Shown here: piece after piece, positions 8,449 through 17,906 of the stretch
Position numbering within the stretch: position 1 is the stretch's first letter
Layout: the number at the start of each line of letters is the position of its first letter
Assembly: GCF_006636215.1 (NCBI RefSeq)
Contig: NZ_VIFM01000020.1
Location: 1-64,000, forward strand
Length of the DNA: 64,000 bases
Direction of reading: 5' to 3'
DNA from: Myxococcus llanfairpwllgwyngyllgogerychwyrndrobwllllantysiliogogogochensis
Lineage (GTDB): Bacteria > Myxococcota > Myxococcia > Myxococcales > Myxococcaceae
Translations under genes and position numbers: made by a program
Notes under the pieces: model-generated
Databases searched by the model: none
The model's input: only the letters and a program-made list of their open reading frames with translations
What the model was told of the DNA's origin: nothing

Positions 8449-10194
8449 TCAAGGCTTGGGTTCGGGCGCGCCAGGCACCGACAGCCATTCCTCCGGGATG
8501 TCGCCGCGCGGAAGCTCCAGCACGAAGGTGGAGCCGCGCCCCAGCTCGCTGGTGGCCTTCACCGTGCCGCCGAAGGCCTCGACAATCTGCCGGGTGATGT
8601 AGAGCCCCAGGCCCAGGCCGCCGTAGTGCCTGTCGCTCACCGCGCGCTCGAAGCGCTCGAAGATGCGCGGCAAGTCCCGAGCGGAGATGCCGATGCCCCC
8701 GTCCTCCACGATGAGGCGCGCGGTGCGCCCATCCGCCTCCACGAGCAGGCGCACGGGTTGGCCGGCGCCGTACTTCAGCGCGTTGGAGAGCAGGTTGGTC
8801 ACCACCTGCTCCAGCCGCAGCCGGTCCCACCGGCCCAGCACCGGCACCGGCGCGTGCATCTCCAGCGAGCAGTGCAACTGCGCCGCGGAGGGTGCGAAGC
8901 GGTAGAGGATTTCCGCCGCGACGCTCGCCAGGTCCATCTCCTCCAGCTCCAGCTTCAAGCGGCCGGCGGTGATGCGCGACACGTCCAGCAGGTTGTCCAC
9001 CAGGCTCGTCAGCTTGCGCACCTGGCGCTGCACCACGTCCAGCGTCTCGGAGACGCGCTCCGCGGACACGGGCTTGCCATTCGCCGCCAGCAGGTCCACC
9101 TGCTTCTGGAGCAACTGCACCTTGAGGTGCAGCGGCGTCAGCGGCGTCTTCAGCTCGTGACTCGCGATGCCCAGGAACTCGTCGCGCAGGCGCACCGCCT
9201 CGCGCGCTTCACGCAAGAGCCGCGCGTTGTCCAGCGACAGCGCCGTGCGCCGCGAGAGTTCCTCCGCCAGTCGCTCGTCCTCGTCACCGAAGGCCGGCGC
9301 CCCGTCCGTGCGGAACAGCGCCAGCGCGCCGATGATGCGCCCGCGCGCCACCAGCGGTACGCCCAGGTAGCTGCTCAGCCCCAGCGAGAGCAGGAGCCGC
9401 GCGTGCTCCGCGTCCCGCGTGAGGGCCACCTGCTGCTCCTCCGTCAGCTCCGCCGTCCGCTCCGTCCGGCCCGTGAGGAACAAGGAGGGCAGGCCCCGAG
9501 GGTCCAGCGTGTCCGGCGGATACCGGCACAACATCTCCACGAGCAGCACGTGCCGCTCGGGTTCCGCGTGCACGGCGGCGACGGCGCGCACCGACTCGCC
9601 CGACGAGCCCAGGAAGAGCACGCCCGCGTCCGCCAGCGAGGGCACCAGCAGCCGCAGCAGCGGCTCCATCTGCGCCTCGGTCTCCAGCTCGGCGCCCAGC
9701 AGCGCGCCCGCCTCGGCCAGAAGCCTCGCGGCCCGCGTCGCGTCCAGGCGGGGCAGCAGCTCCTCCCGCGCACGCAGGAGGACCCCCGACGGAGCCTCCT
9801 CCGCGCTCCCGGCGGGCGATATCGGGAACACGCTGCCTCGGAGCACCACCACCGTGCCATCCGGCCGGCGCAGTCCCCAGCGCTCCTCGCGAACCCCTTC
9901 TCCCGCGAGCGCACGCGTCAGCGGAGAAACTTCCAGTGGCACGGACGCGTTCTCCGGGCGCACCCAGTCGCACCCAGGCAGGCAGCCATGCTCCAGGCGC
10001 TCCGGAACGGGGATGCGGAACTGGTGTCCCGCCTCGGCGTTGAAGGCCAGGACATGGCCCGCGGCATCCATCAGCAGGAGCGCTTCGCCCGTCTGCTCGA
10101 TGAGCAGACGAAGGGCCGCGTCGCTCAGCCGGGCTTCCGCCCGTTCCACGAGCACCTGACGAATCTTCGAAAGCTGGGCGCGGCCAGAGGACAT
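8449..10194 (-). CDS. Soluble PAS-GAF sensor histidine kinase
   Basis: A cytoplasmic kinase of about 581 residues. It opens with a PAS-like domain (about 30-120, ALLLMDAAGHVLAFN), then a GAF domain (about 170-325, SYLGVPLVARGRIIGALALF), then HisKA with the histidine of GIASHELKTPLTPLHL near residue 344, and HATPase_c (NLLSNALKYGAGQP, EDGGIGISARDLP, GGLGLGLYITRQIVEAFGG). There are no membrane spans, so the signal is intracellular, possibly a small ligand bound by GAF. The open frame reaches a GTG at 10275, but MSSGRAQLSKIRQVLVERAE is a more natural start, without a clear ribosome-binding site. It is divergent from the hybrid kinase at 10421. Confidence 0.92.
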   Translation of the reverse strand: MSSGRAQLSKIRQVLVERAEARLSDAALRLLIEQTGEALLLMDAAGHVLAFNAEAGHQFRIPVPERLEHGCLPGCDWVRPENASVPLEVSPLTRALAGEGVREERWGLRRPDGTVVVLRGSVFPISPAGSAEEAPSGVLLRAREELLPRLDATRAARLLAEAGALLGAELETEAQMEPLLRLLVPSLADAGVLFLGSSGESVRAVAAVHAEPERHVLLVEMLCRYPPDTLDPRGLPSLFLTGRTERTAELTEEQQVALTRDAEHARLLLSLGLSSYLGVPLVARGRIIGALALFRTDGAPAFGDEDERLAEELSRRTALSLDNARLLREAREAVRLRDEFLGIASHELKTPLTPLHLKVQLLQKQVDLLAANGKPVSAERVSETLDVVQRQVRKLTSLVDNLLDVSRITAGRLKLELEEMDLASVAAEILYRFAPSAAQLHCSLEMHAPVPVLGRWDRLRLEQVVTNLLSNALKYGAGQPVRLLVEADGRTARLIVEDGGIGISARDLPRIFERFERAVSDRHYGGLGLGLYITRQIVEAFGGTVKATSELGRGSTFVLELPRGDIPEEWLSVPGAPEPKP

Positions 10195-10420
10195 GAGTTC
10201 AGGGGATTTCTGCTCGTGGCATGGTGGCATCCCGACCCGCCCGAAGGAAGACAGCTCCCCGCCCTCGCTCAACACCTGAGAGGGCGCGGTCTGAATCCCA
10301 ACCTTCCTGGGGTCAGGTCAGCCCCCTTGCCTGTACTGCAGGAAATCCTGAATCGTTGGATAGTTGTACATCGCCCGGACTCCTCGTTCGTGCGACGCGT
10401 CCACTTCCTCGAGCCTCAAC

Positions 10421-13282
10421 ATGCAGACGCCGCCCGCCAGGCCTGATTGGACTCCCCACGAGCGCCGGTACCGGCTCGTCATCGACAGCCTGAAGGAGGT
10501 CGTCTTCCAGACGGACGCGCAGGGTGCGTGGACGTTCCTCAACCCGGCGTGGACGGAAATCACGGGCCACACGGTGGAGGACTCGCTCGGCAAGCCCTTC
10601 TCGGAGTTCGTCTACGAGGAGGACCAGCGGCGCAGCCTGGAGGGCTTGCGGCGGCTGGTGACGAAGGAGCTGGAGTACGTGCGCACGGAGGTGCGCTACG
10701 TGAATCGCGGCGGCGGCTTCCGGTGGGTGGAGGTCTACGGGCGACTGATGGTGGGCGAGGACGGCGCGGTGCTGGGCACGTCCGGGACGCTCAACGACAT
10801 CACCGAGCGCAAGGCCTCCGACGGCGCGCTGGCGCGGCGAGAGCGCTACCTCACCGCGCTGGTGGAGATGCAGCAGCGGCTGCTGGCGGTGCGTGACGGC
10901 GGAGATTTGTACGGGCCGGTGCTGGAGCCCCTGGGCCAGTCGTCGGGCGCCAGTCGTGTGTACGTCTTCGAGCTGCACCCGGGCCCCGCGGGAGAGCGCT
11001 GGTGCAGTCAACGCGCGGAGTGGTGCGCGCCCGGCGTGCGCGCGGAGATAGACAACCCGGAGCTCCAGAACCTGCCGATGGAGCCGAACCTGGAGCGGTG
11101 GGCGAAGACGCTGTCGCGCGGGGACGTCATCGAGGGGCTGGTCGAGACCTTCCCCCCCGTGGAGCGCGAGCTGTTGGAGCCGCAGGGCATCCTCTCCATC
11201 CTGGTGCTGCCGCTGCGCGTGCAGGGCGTGCTGACGGGCTTCGTGGGCTTCGACAACTGCGCGGAGGCGCGGCGCTGGGACCGGTTGGAGGTGGACCTGT
11301 TGTCCGCGGCGGCGGGCGCCATCTCCGTGGCGCTGGAGCGCAAGGAGTCCGAGCGCGCGCTGCGCGAGCGGGAGCGGCGCTTCCGGCAGCTCGCGGAGAA
11401 CGCGTCGGACGTGCTGTACCTGTACCGCTGCGAGGCGCCCAGGGGCTTCGTCTACGTCAGCCGCGTGGCGCACGCGAAGCTGGGCTACGGGCCGGTGGCG
11501 CACTACGGCGACGCGGACCTGTGGTACCGGCGCGTGCATCCAGAGGACCGGGACGCGCTGGAGCGACTGCTGGAGGCCCCGCGCGCCTCGGCCGGTGCGC
11601 CGGTGACGGTGCGCTACCTGCATCCGGATGGGCGCACGCTGTGGCTGGAGCACGTCGTCGTCCCGGTGACGGACCCGATGGGGCGCATGGTGGCGGTGGA
11701 GGGCCTTGCGCGCGACATCACCGAGCGACGTCAGGCCGAGGAAGCGCTGCGCCTGTCCGAGGCCAGCTTCCGCGCGCTGCTGGAGGGCGTGCCGGACGCG
11801 GCGGCGATTGAGCGGGACGGGCACATCGTCTACGCGAACGCGGCGCTGGTGGGCACGCTGGGCTTCGAGCGCGCGGAGCAACTGGTGGGCCGTCAGTTGT
11901 CTGAGTTCGTGAAGGACATGCGCGGCACGGAGGCGGTGAGGGCGGGCGCGCTCACCGGTGAGCGGCGGCTGGTGCGGCGCGACGGACGCACGCGTGTGGC
12001 GGAGGTCGTGTCCCTGCCCCTGCGCTTCGACGGCCAGCCCGCGGTGGTGTCCATCGCGCGCGACGTGACGGAGCAGCGGCAGCTCCAGGCGAGGCTGACG
12101 CTGGCGGACCGGCTGGCGTCGGTGGGCACGCTGGCCGCGGGCATCGCGCACGAAATCAACAACCCGTTGGCCTTCGTGCTGTCCAACCTGAGCTTCATGT
12201 CGGACGAGTTCCGCCGCAACCTGCCTCCGGGCGACGGTGCGACGGCGCTCCAGGCCCGGCTGCGGGGCGAGCCTGATTTGGGCGAATGGGTGGAGGTGCT
12301 GCACGAGGCCTGCGAGGGCGCGGAGCGGGTGCGGCAGATTGTCCGTCAGCTCAAGACGTTCTCCCGACCCGACGAGGAGAATGTGTCGCCGCTGGACGTG
12401 CACGGGGTGCTGGAGTCGGTGGCGATGATGGCGGCGAACGAGATTCGCCACCGCGCGCAGCTGCGGCGCGAGTACGGCGACATTCCCTCGGTGATGGCCA
12501 ACGAGGGGAAGCTGAGTCAGGTGTTCCTGAACCTCGTGGTGAACGCGGCGCAGGCGATTCCGGAGGGCTCCGCGCACCGGCATGAAATCCGGCTGGCGAC
12601 GCGGCGTGATGGACGCTCGCGGGTGGTGGTGGAGGTGCAGGACACGGGCGTGGGGATTCCGCGCGAGGTCATCGACCGCATCTTCGACCCGTTCTTCACC
12701 ACGAAGCCGGTGGGCGTGGGCACGGGCCTGGGCCTGTCCATCTGTCACAGCATCATCCACGGGCTGGGCGGTGACATCACCGTGGAGAGCGAGCCGGGCA
12801 AGGGCACCCTCTTCCGCGTCAGCCTGCCCACCATGGAGCAGGACGCGCGCGCGGTGGCGGCGGCGCTCGACGTGACGCCCCGGCCCCTGGTCCAGCCCCG
12901 AGGACGCGTGCTGGTGGTGGACGACGAGCCCGCGGTGGGACGCGTGTTGCAGCGCATCCTCCGGGGCCACGAGGTGGAGGTCGCCTGCAGCGGACGCCAG
13001 GCGCTGGAGCTGCTGGAGCAGGGCATGGAGCCGGACGCGGTGCTGTGTGACGTGATGATGCCGGACCTGACCGGCCGCGACGTCTACGAGTCCGTGCGGC
13101 GCGAGCACGCGGGCCTGGAGGGACGCTTCGTCTTCGTGTCGGGCGGGGCCTTCACCACGGGCGCCCGGGAGTTCCTCGCCAGCATCCCGAACCTCCTGCT
13201 GGAGAAGCCCTTCGACGAGGGCCGCGTGCGGCGCGTGGTGGAAGACCTGGTCCGGCTGCGACGTCCCACCGCGGAGGCGTGA
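10421..13282 (+). CDS. Hybrid PAS/GAF histidine kinase with C-terminal receiver
   Basis: A soluble 953-residue hybrid kinase. Domains in order: PAS-PAC (about 15-140, [18 protein letters not shown]), GAF (about 150-305), PAS-PAC (about 320-440), PAS (about 445-560), HisKA of the HEINNPLAF type with His577, HATPase_c ([37 protein letters not shown]) and a receiver domain ([16 protein letters not shown]) with phospho-acceptor Asp877 in [12 protein letters not shown]. This arrangement suggests internal His-to-Asp phosphotransfer, as in many myxobacterial orphan kinases. The ATG at 10421 was chosen over an upstream frame start at 10364 because the PAS domain follows directly. Its stop overlaps the ribosome-binding region of the next gene, so the two are coupled. 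Confidence 0.93.
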   Translation: MQTPPARPDWTPHERRYRLVIDSLKEVVFQTDAQGAWTFLNPAWTEITGHTVEDSLGKPFSEFVYEEDQRRSLEGLRRLVTKELEYVRTEVRYVNRGGGFRWVEVYGRLMVGEDGAVLGTSGTLNDITERKASDGALARRERYLTALVEMQQRLLAVRDGGDLYGPVLEPLGQSSGASRVYVFELHPGPAGERWCSQRAEWCAPGVRAEIDNPELQNLPMEPNLERWAKTLSRGDVIEGLVETFPPVERELLEPQGILSILVLPLRVQGVLTGFVGFDNCAEARRWDRLEVDLLSAAAGAISVALERKESERALRERERRFRQLAENASDVLYLYRCEAPRGFVYVSRVAHAKLGYGPVAHYGDADLWYRRVHPEDRDALERLLEAPRASAGAPVTVRYLHPDGRTLWLEHVVVPVTDPMGRMVAVEGLARDITERRQAEEALRLSEASFRALLEGVPDAAAIERDGHIVYANAALVGTLGFERAEQLVGRQLSEFVKDMRGTEAVRAGALTGERRLVRRDGRTRVAEVVSLPLRFDGQPAVVSIARDVTEQRQLQARLTLADRLASVGTLAAGIAHEINNPLAFVLSNLSFMSDEFRRNLPPGDGATALQARLRGEPDLGEWVEVLHEACEGAERVRQIVRQLKTFSRPDEENVSPLDVHGVLESVAMMAANEIRHRAQLRREYGDIPSVMANEGKLSQVFLNLVVNAAQAIPEGSAHRHEIRLATRRDGRSRVVVEVQDTGVGIPREVIDRIFDPFFTTKPVGVGTGLGLSICHSIIHGLGGDITVESEPGKGTLFRVSLPTMEQDARAVAAALDVTPRPLVQPRGRVLVVDDEPAVGRVLQRILRGHEVEVACSGRQALELLEQGMEPDAVLCDVMMPDLTGRDVYESVRREHAGLEGRFVFVSGGAFTTGAREFLASIPNLLLEKPFDEGRVRRVVEDLVRLRRPTAEA

Positions 13283-13284
13283 GC

Positions 13285-13941
13285 ATGTGGAATGACGTGG
13301 AGCTGAGAGACCTTCCGGCGTGCGCGGCACGGCTGCTGGACGAGGTGCGCCGGGCGGACGGGTTCGCCTTCGTTCGCGAACAGGCGGCAGAAGCCGAGGC
13401 AGTGGACGAAGGGCTCGTCACCGAGATGACGGCGGGGCTGGTGAAGAGCTTCGGGATGTACCGCCAGCCTCGCTACCTGCGTCCGGAGGCATATGCCTGG
13501 GAGGAGCGGGACGGCGTGCGCACGGCGCGCATCCGGCCGCTGTCCGCCCTGCTCCTCTACTGGGCGGGCGGGGACGTGAGCCCCTACGTGCCGCAGGTGG
13601 TGTGGGGCACGGGACTCGTCGGCCACCACTACGAGGAGACGGCGTCGGAGAACGTGCTGGAGTTCGGCGCGACGAACTTCGACTCCTCTGGCGGCTTCGA
13701 CCTGGGCTCGCCCGGACAGACGCTGGTGGAGCTGGCCGAGGACGAAGCGCTGAACGAGCTGGAGGTGTTCGTCCCGCTCAAGAAGCTGCTGCTGGTGCGC
13801 ACGCTCCAGTGCGCGCACGCGGCCGTGCGCAAGGCCGTGAAGTCAGAGGCCTTCCGCGAGCTGCCTCGCGAGGAGTCGTTCCGATTCTTCGCCACTCCAG
13901 GACACGACGAGCCGTCCTTCGTGCTGCCACACGAGCCCTGA
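13285..13941 (+). CDS. Hypothetical protein coupled to the hybrid kinase, 218 aa
   Basis: I do not recognise this family. It is a soluble protein with alternating strand and helix elements, several aromatic motifs (SALLLYWAGGDVSPYVPQVV; GTGLVGHHYEE) and an acidic region followed by a helix with basic residues (LKKLLLVRTLQCAHAAVRKA). The ATG at 13285 has GGAGG (13273-13277) seven bases before it. A GTG six bases upstream overlaps the kinase stop. The tight coupling to the hybrid kinase suggests a linked role such as output or accessory protein, but the sequence itself shows no signalling motif. It is convergent with the lipoprotein gene ending at 13949. Confidence 0.75.
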   Translation: MWNDVELRDLPACAARLLDEVRRADGFAFVREQAAEAEAVDEGLVTEMTAGLVKSFGMYRQPRYLRPEAYAWEERDGVRTARIRPLSALLLYWAGGDVSPYVPQVVWGTGLVGHHYEETASENVLEFGATNFDSSGGFDLGSPGQTLVELAEDEALNELEVFVPLKKLLLVRTLQCAHAAVRKAVKSEAFRELPREESFRFFATPGHDEPSFVLPHEP

Positions 13942-13948
13942 GCGCGTC

Positions 13949-14593
13949 CTACTTCACGCCGTCCAGCGGCAGCGGCCCGCTGTCCAGGACTTGCTGGCGG
14001 GTCACCACCTGGCCGTACTCGGCTGTCCGGTACGCGGTGCCTCCGGACTCCGTCGCCCCGTGCAGGCGCACGTCGTCCGCGGCGGGCAGGTAGCCTACGC
14101 GCAGACGCAGCTCGCGCACGGCGGACAGCTCGCGCGTCACCTCGGGGCCCGTGGCATAGGGCATCGACGTGCGCAGCGGCAGGGGCACGAGCAGGCGGCG
14201 GGACGCGGTGGTGCCGGGCTCCACGCGACTCAGGGCGGGGACCTCGGGGGCCTCCACGTCCAGGTTCTCCGGGACGGGCACGAGCTGACGCAGCAGCACC
14301 GCGCCATCACCGGAGAGGTCCACATAGGCGCGCTCGGGCGCGAGGCCCACGTAGCCCGTGGGGCCCCACTCCGGCAGCCCGTCCACCAGCAGCACCGCGT
14401 GGGAAGAGGCGTTGCGCACCGCGTACGCGACAGCGAGCCCCTCGGGCCCGCTCGTCACCGACTCCACCTTCAGCTCCACTTGCGCATGGGCCACGCGTCC
14501 TCCCGGATGCGCGGGCTGATTCGAAGCCCGCGTGCAGCCCACGATTATCGCCAGCGCCATGCAGCAGGCGCCAGCTTGGAGCAGGGCTCTCAT
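13949..14593 (-). CDS. Exported lipoprotein, 214 aa
   Basis: The N-terminus MRALLQAGACCMALAIIVGC is a lipoprotein signal peptide with lipobox IVGC (Cys20). The mature protein looks all-beta, with segments such as VAYAVRNASSHAVLLVDG that recall immunoglobulin-like or transthyretin-like folds used in periplasmic binding or assembly proteins; no family could be assigned. It lies 12 bases downstream of the RTX/M91 peptidase gene on the same strand and is probably co-transcribed with it. It might therefore be a secretion partner, inhibitor or anchoring factor of that peptidase, but this rests on position only. Confidence 0.75.
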   Translation of the reverse strand: MRALLQAGACCMALAIIVGCTRASNQPAHPGGRVAHAQVELKVESVTSGPEGLAVAYAVRNASSHAVLLVDGLPEWGPTGYVGLAPERAYVDLSGDGAVLLRQLVPVPENLDVEAPEVPALSRVEPGTTASRRLLVPLPLRTSMPYATGPEVTRELSAVRELRLRVGYLPAADDVRLHGATESGGTAYRTAEYGQVVTRQQVLDSGPLPLDGVK

Positions 14594-14605
14594 GCGAGAG
14601 GGCTG

Positions 14606-16117
14606 TTAGTAGTGCGGCCGGGTGGGCAGGTTCAGGTCGTCGCGGAGGACGTTCTCACCGGGGCGGCCACCCTGCACCACGTCCGGCGTGGCCGGGTTCT
14701 GGTCCAGGTCGACGGGCAGACCCACCGCGGACGTCTCCAGGTTGCGCGTGCCGTCCTTCGAACCGTTCGCCAGCGTGCCGTTGTTCATGTCGGACGCGTG
14801 CACCAGCTCGTGGAACAGGCCGACAATCGGAGGACGGTTCATCCACTCGTCAGCGCCCAGGGAGATGCGCGAGGTGTTGTAGTTCACCGTCGCGTCCGTG
14901 CCCTTGCCCGGCGTGCCGTCCTTGTTGAAGAAGCCGTCGTTGAAGGCCGTGCCGGACGCCGTGTTGCCACCGGACGTCTCCGAGATGGTCGTCGTCTTTC
15001 CGCTGTCATCCAGCGAGCGCAGCAGGTCCTGGCCCGACGGCAGCGAGCGCATCGCGTCCAGGTCCGACTGCACGCGCGCCTGGAACTCCGGCGTGCCCTT
15101 CACCGACACGGAGCTGCCCCGCTTGTCCGCGTCCGTCATGTCGACGATGGTCCGCGTGTCTCCGGCCGAGTCGGCGCTCTCCTCGCCCTCCTCGACATAG
15201 AGCTTGTCCGTCCCGCCGTTGCCGTTGACCGTGTCCTTGCCCGCGCCACCCGCCACCGCGTCGTTGCCCTCGCCACCACTCAGCGAGTCATCGCCCCGGC
15301 CGCCGATGACCTGGTCGTCACCCGCGCCACCCGTGGCGGTGTCGTCACCCGCGCCCGCGTCGATGTAGTCGCGACCCTCGCCGCCATTCACCAGGTCATT
15401 GCCGTCCAGGCCGTAGAGCACGTCGCGACCCGCGCCACCGTTCACCAGGTCGTCGCCCGCGCCACCCTCGACGTAGTCGTCGCCGTCGTCACCCGACACG
15501 GTGTCGGTGCCCGCACCACCCAGCACCGCGTCGTTGCCCGCGCCGCCGATGAGCGTGTCGTTGCCCGCGCCGCCCGTCAGCTTGTCGTTGCCGGCGCCGC
15601 CGTCCACCGTGACGTCCTGCGTGACGCTCGCGTCCAGGGTGATGCTGTCGTTTCCGTCGCCGCCCTGGATGATGGCGCCCTTGGCCTGCTCCGCCGTCAA
15701 CGTCACCGAGTCCTTGCCCGACGTGACGGTCAGCGACCCATCCTTGCCCTGCGACACCGTCGCGGTGTTGTTCCCCGTTCCCAGGTCCACCACCGTCTGG
15801 CCACTGGCGTTGGTGCTCACCTGGGGACCCGCGGCAGCCGCCGCGTCCTTGATCTTCTCGCCGACCTTGGCCACGGCCTTGCCCACGGCCGACCCCGGAC
15901 CCACCGGCGCACCCTCGCCACGAATCTCCGAGAGCACCGGACGGGACGCCGCACCCGTGCGCGGGGCCGCCTCGAAGCCGTCCTGCATCCGCTGCGCGAC
16001 GGCCGTCTTCACCGCGTCGGGACGCTGGGCCTGGGCGGGCTGCTTCACCGGCTCCGGCTTCGGCTCGGGCTTCACGGACGTGGTGGGACGCGAACCGGAC
16101 TTGCCAATCGTGGTCAT
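14606..16117 (-). CDS. RTX-repeat protein with NleD-like M91 zinc metallopeptidase domain
   Basis: A 503-residue protein without a classical signal peptide. Residues 1-60 are basic and Pro/Lys rich; residues about 170-306 carry some fifteen RTX-type nonapeptides (GGAGND, GGAGRD, GGEGRD), which bind calcium and form a parallel beta-roll after secretion. Residues about 340-503 contain a zinc-peptidase signature HELVHASD (His436, Glu437, His440) as in peptidase family M91, whose founding member NleD is an injected effector that cleaves host MAP kinases. The ATG at 16117 is preceded by GGAGA at good spacing. RTX proteins normally leave by type I secretion via a C-terminal signal, but here the peptidase is at the C-terminus, which is unusual. 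It is divergent from the VWA gene. Confidence 0.88.
   Translation of the reverse strand: MTTIGKSGSRPTTSVKPEPKPEPVKQPAQAQRPDAVKTAVAQRMQDGFEAAPRTGAASRPVLSEIRGEGAPVGPGSAVGKAVAKVGEKIKDAAAAAGPQVSTNASGQTVVDLGTGNNTATVSQGKDGSLTVTSGKDSVTLTAEQAKGAIIQGGDGNDSITLDASVTQDVTVDGGAGNDKLTGGAGNDTLIGGAGNDAVLGGAGTDTVSGDDGDDYVEGGAGDDLVNGGAGRDVLYGLDGNDLVNGGEGRDYIDAGAGDDTATGGAGDDQVIGGRGDDSLSGGEGNDAVAGGAGKDTVNGNGGTDKLYVEEGEESADSAGDTRTIVDMTDADKRGSSVSVKGTPEFQARVQSDLDAMRSLPSGQDLLRSLDDSGKTTTISETSGGNTASGTAFNDGFFNKDGTPGKGTDATVNYNTSRISLGADEWMNRPPIVGLFHELVHASDMNNGTLANGSKDGTRNLETSAVGLPVDLDQNPATPDVVQGGRPGENVLRDDLNLPTRPHY
15200..15603 (-). repeat. RTX nonapeptide-coding repeat block
   Basis: Tandem GGxGxDxxx-coding units inside the M91 peptidase gene, read on the minus strand. 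The DNA repeats are imperfect and codon-degenerate, so this is a protein-level repeat rather than a recent DNA amplification. Confidence 0.85.
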
Positions 16118-16191
16118 GACGACTTCTCCCTGAGAACGAGGCACCCGGTACAGTCCCAGCGGCCAATGCCGGGGCGGACGAACGCCGACCT

Positions 16192-16206
16192 CCCCGATTA
16201 TCGGGG
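16192..16206. promoter_or_regulatory. Perfect 7+1+7 palindrome between divergent genes
   Basis: CCCCGAT-T-ATCGGGG lies 75 bases upstream of the M91 peptidase start and about 250 bases upstream of the VWA gene. Position and symmetry suit a dimeric repressor or activator site for the peptidase gene. No regulator is identified and no -10/-35 boxes are clear. Confidence 0.4.
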
Positions 16207-16358
16207 TCCCCGGGTGGGAGTTGCTTCGTTTCTTGAATCCTGGGAGCGAATCGGTGGATCCGCGTGGCCGAGGCCGGCGCAAGCCCCCTGCGCAAGGACA
16301 GACGTCTGGGTTTACTTCCACCCTCCAGCGCCCGCCACCGCAACGCCTGACATCGCTC

Positions 16359-16397
16359 CATCGGTCATCGGGGGGACCCTCCTCCCGGTGACCGATG
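16359..16397 (+). other. 18-bp RNA hairpin upstream of the VWA gene
   Basis: The arms 16359-16376 and 16380-16397 pair over 18 positions around a CCC loop. Sixteen pairs are Watson-Crick and the other two (68 with 88, 73 with 84, last two digits after 163) are G-U wobbles only if the plus strand is transcribed; on the minus strand they would be A-C mismatches. This points to a structured 5' leader of the VWA transcript, 62 bases before its start codon. No run of T follows, so it is not a standard terminator. The whole gap 16118-16459 otherwise holds only the palindrome at 16192 and no gene. Confidence 0.5.
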
Positions 16398-16459
16398 CGG
16401 CCCGGGAGCGGACGGGAGACTGTGCCGTCCACGTCAGCCCTCACACCCCGAGGAAACAC

Positions 16460-17887
16460 ATGAACCGCACCCTGCTGCTGCTGTCCGCCGCTGGATTGCT
16501 CGCCCTGGGCGCGCTCTCGCTGGGCAGGCCTCCTCCGCCTCCTCCGCCGCCCGTCACCGACACCAGCCACACCGTGGCCCAGCCGGATGAGCAGCCGGCC
16601 ACCGCCGTGCTGCCGCTCATCGTCGCCCAGCCCTCCGATGGCGCCCTCACCCTCTCTGGCAAGCTGTCCGGCGCCTATGTCCAGCCGGGCGCCAGCGAGG
16701 CCTTCGCGTGGATGGAAATCAAGGCCCGCCCCATCGAGAGCGGACGCCGCGTCCCGGTGAACATGGCCCTGGTGGTGGACCGCTCCGGCTCCATGGAGGG
16801 GCAGAAGCTCACGGACGCCAAGCGCGCCGCCGCCGAGCTGGTGAGCCGCCTCACCCCCGAGGACCGTCTGGCGTTGATCCACTACGGCACCGACACGAAG
16901 GTCATCGCCAGCCGGCTCGTCACGGACGCCTTCCGCGAGGAGCTGCTCGCCGCCATCAGCGCCATCCGCGCGGATGGCTCCACCAACATCAGCGGCGGAC
17001 TCTCCGATGCGGCCACCGCGCTGCGCGGCCACCTCGCCCAGTACCGCGTCAGCCGCGCCATCCTGCTGAGTGACGGCCAGCCGACGACGGGCTTCGTGAC
17101 GGAGCCGGAGCTCTTCAACCTCACGCGCAGCCTGCGCGACGAGGGCATCACCGTCAGCGCGCTCGGCGTGGGCGAGGACTTCCAGGCCAGCCTCATGCGC
17201 GGCATGGCCGAGCAGGGCGGCGGGTTCTCCGGCTTCATCGACAACTCCGCCCGGCTGGCGGAGGTCTTCTCCCGAGAGCTGGACCAGGCCACCAGCACCG
17301 TCGCCCGCCGCGTGGAGCTGCGGCTGACCCTGCCCCCGGGCGTTCGCGACGTGGAGGTCATGGGCCTGCCCACCACCCGCGAGGGCAACGTCGTGAAGGT
17401 GCCGCTGTACGACCTGGCCAGCGCGCAGTCCGTGCGTGTCGTCGTGAAGCTGACGCTGCGCGCGACAGCCTCCACCGAGCCCGTGCGGCTGCTCGACGCC
17501 ACCGTGCGCTACCTGGACGTGGCCCGCGACGCGACGGCGGAGGCGACGCTGCCCCTGTCGGCCCAGGTCACCGAGGACGCCGCCCTGGTGCGCGCCCACC
17601 TGGACCGGGACGTGCGCGTGCACGCGGTGCGAGCGTTGGGTACCCAGCAGATGCGCGCCGCCGTGGAGGAGATGAAGCGGGGCAACCGGAAGGCCGCCGT
17701 CGGTCTGCTGGGCAACGCCAAGAAGCTTTTTGGCTCGTCCCCCTCCGCGCTGTCGGGGGAGCTTGCGGAGCTGGACCAGACAGAGGCAGCCTATGGGCGG
17801 GCGTCGAATGACGGTGACGTTCGCCGCGAGTCGCTGAACCTCTACAAGAAGACGATGAAGAACTTCGGCGAGAACAACGCCTATTAG
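16460..17887 (+). CDS. Exported von Willebrand factor A (VWA) domain protein
   Basis: A 475-residue protein. The N-terminus MNRTLLLLSAAGLLALGALS is a signal sequence or anchor followed by a run of eight prolines, so it is probably periplasmic or membrane-attached. A VIT-like strand region spans about 50-95, and the VWA domain about 98-280 has a complete metal-ion adhesion site: DRSGSM (Asp107 region), the GSTNISGG threonine, and LLSDGQPTTG. The C-terminal part is beta-rich, then helical. VWA proteins of this type bind protein partners in a Mg-dependent way. AGGAAAC before the ATG serves as ribosome-binding site. The following membrane protein starts 19 bases after the stop, so the two form an operon. 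Confidence 0.9.
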   Translation: MNRTLLLLSAAGLLALGALSLGRPPPPPPPPVTDTSHTVAQPDEQPATAVLPLIVAQPSDGALTLSGKLSGAYVQPGASEAFAWMEIKARPIESGRRVPVNMALVVDRSGSMEGQKLTDAKRAAAELVSRLTPEDRLALIHYGTDTKVIASRLVTDAFREELLAAISAIRADGSTNISGGLSDAATALRGHLAQYRVSRAILLSDGQPTTGFVTEPELFNLTRSLRDEGITVSALGVGEDFQASLMRGMAEQGGGFSGFIDNSARLAEVFSRELDQATSTVARRVELRLTLPPGVRDVEVMGLPTTREGNVVKVPLYDLASAQSVRVVVKLTLRATASTEPVRLLDATVRYLDVARDATAEATLPLSAQVTEDAALVRAHLDRDVRVHAVRALGTQQMRAAVEEMKRGNRKAAVGLLGNAKKLFGSSPSALSGELAELDQTEAAYGRASNDGDVRRESLNLYKKTMKNFGENNAY

Positions 17888-17906
17888 TCAGGACGGTGCA
17901 GCCCCC

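Noticed and set aside
10313..13330. 1005-codon minus-strand frame across the hybrid kinase
   Set aside because: Composition is rich in His, Arg and Gln with no domain; the opposite strand encodes a complete kinase.
15200..15603. CRISPR-like regular repetition
   Set aside because: The periodicity comes from RTX nonapeptide codons within an intact reading frame; there are no unique spacers with constant repeats.
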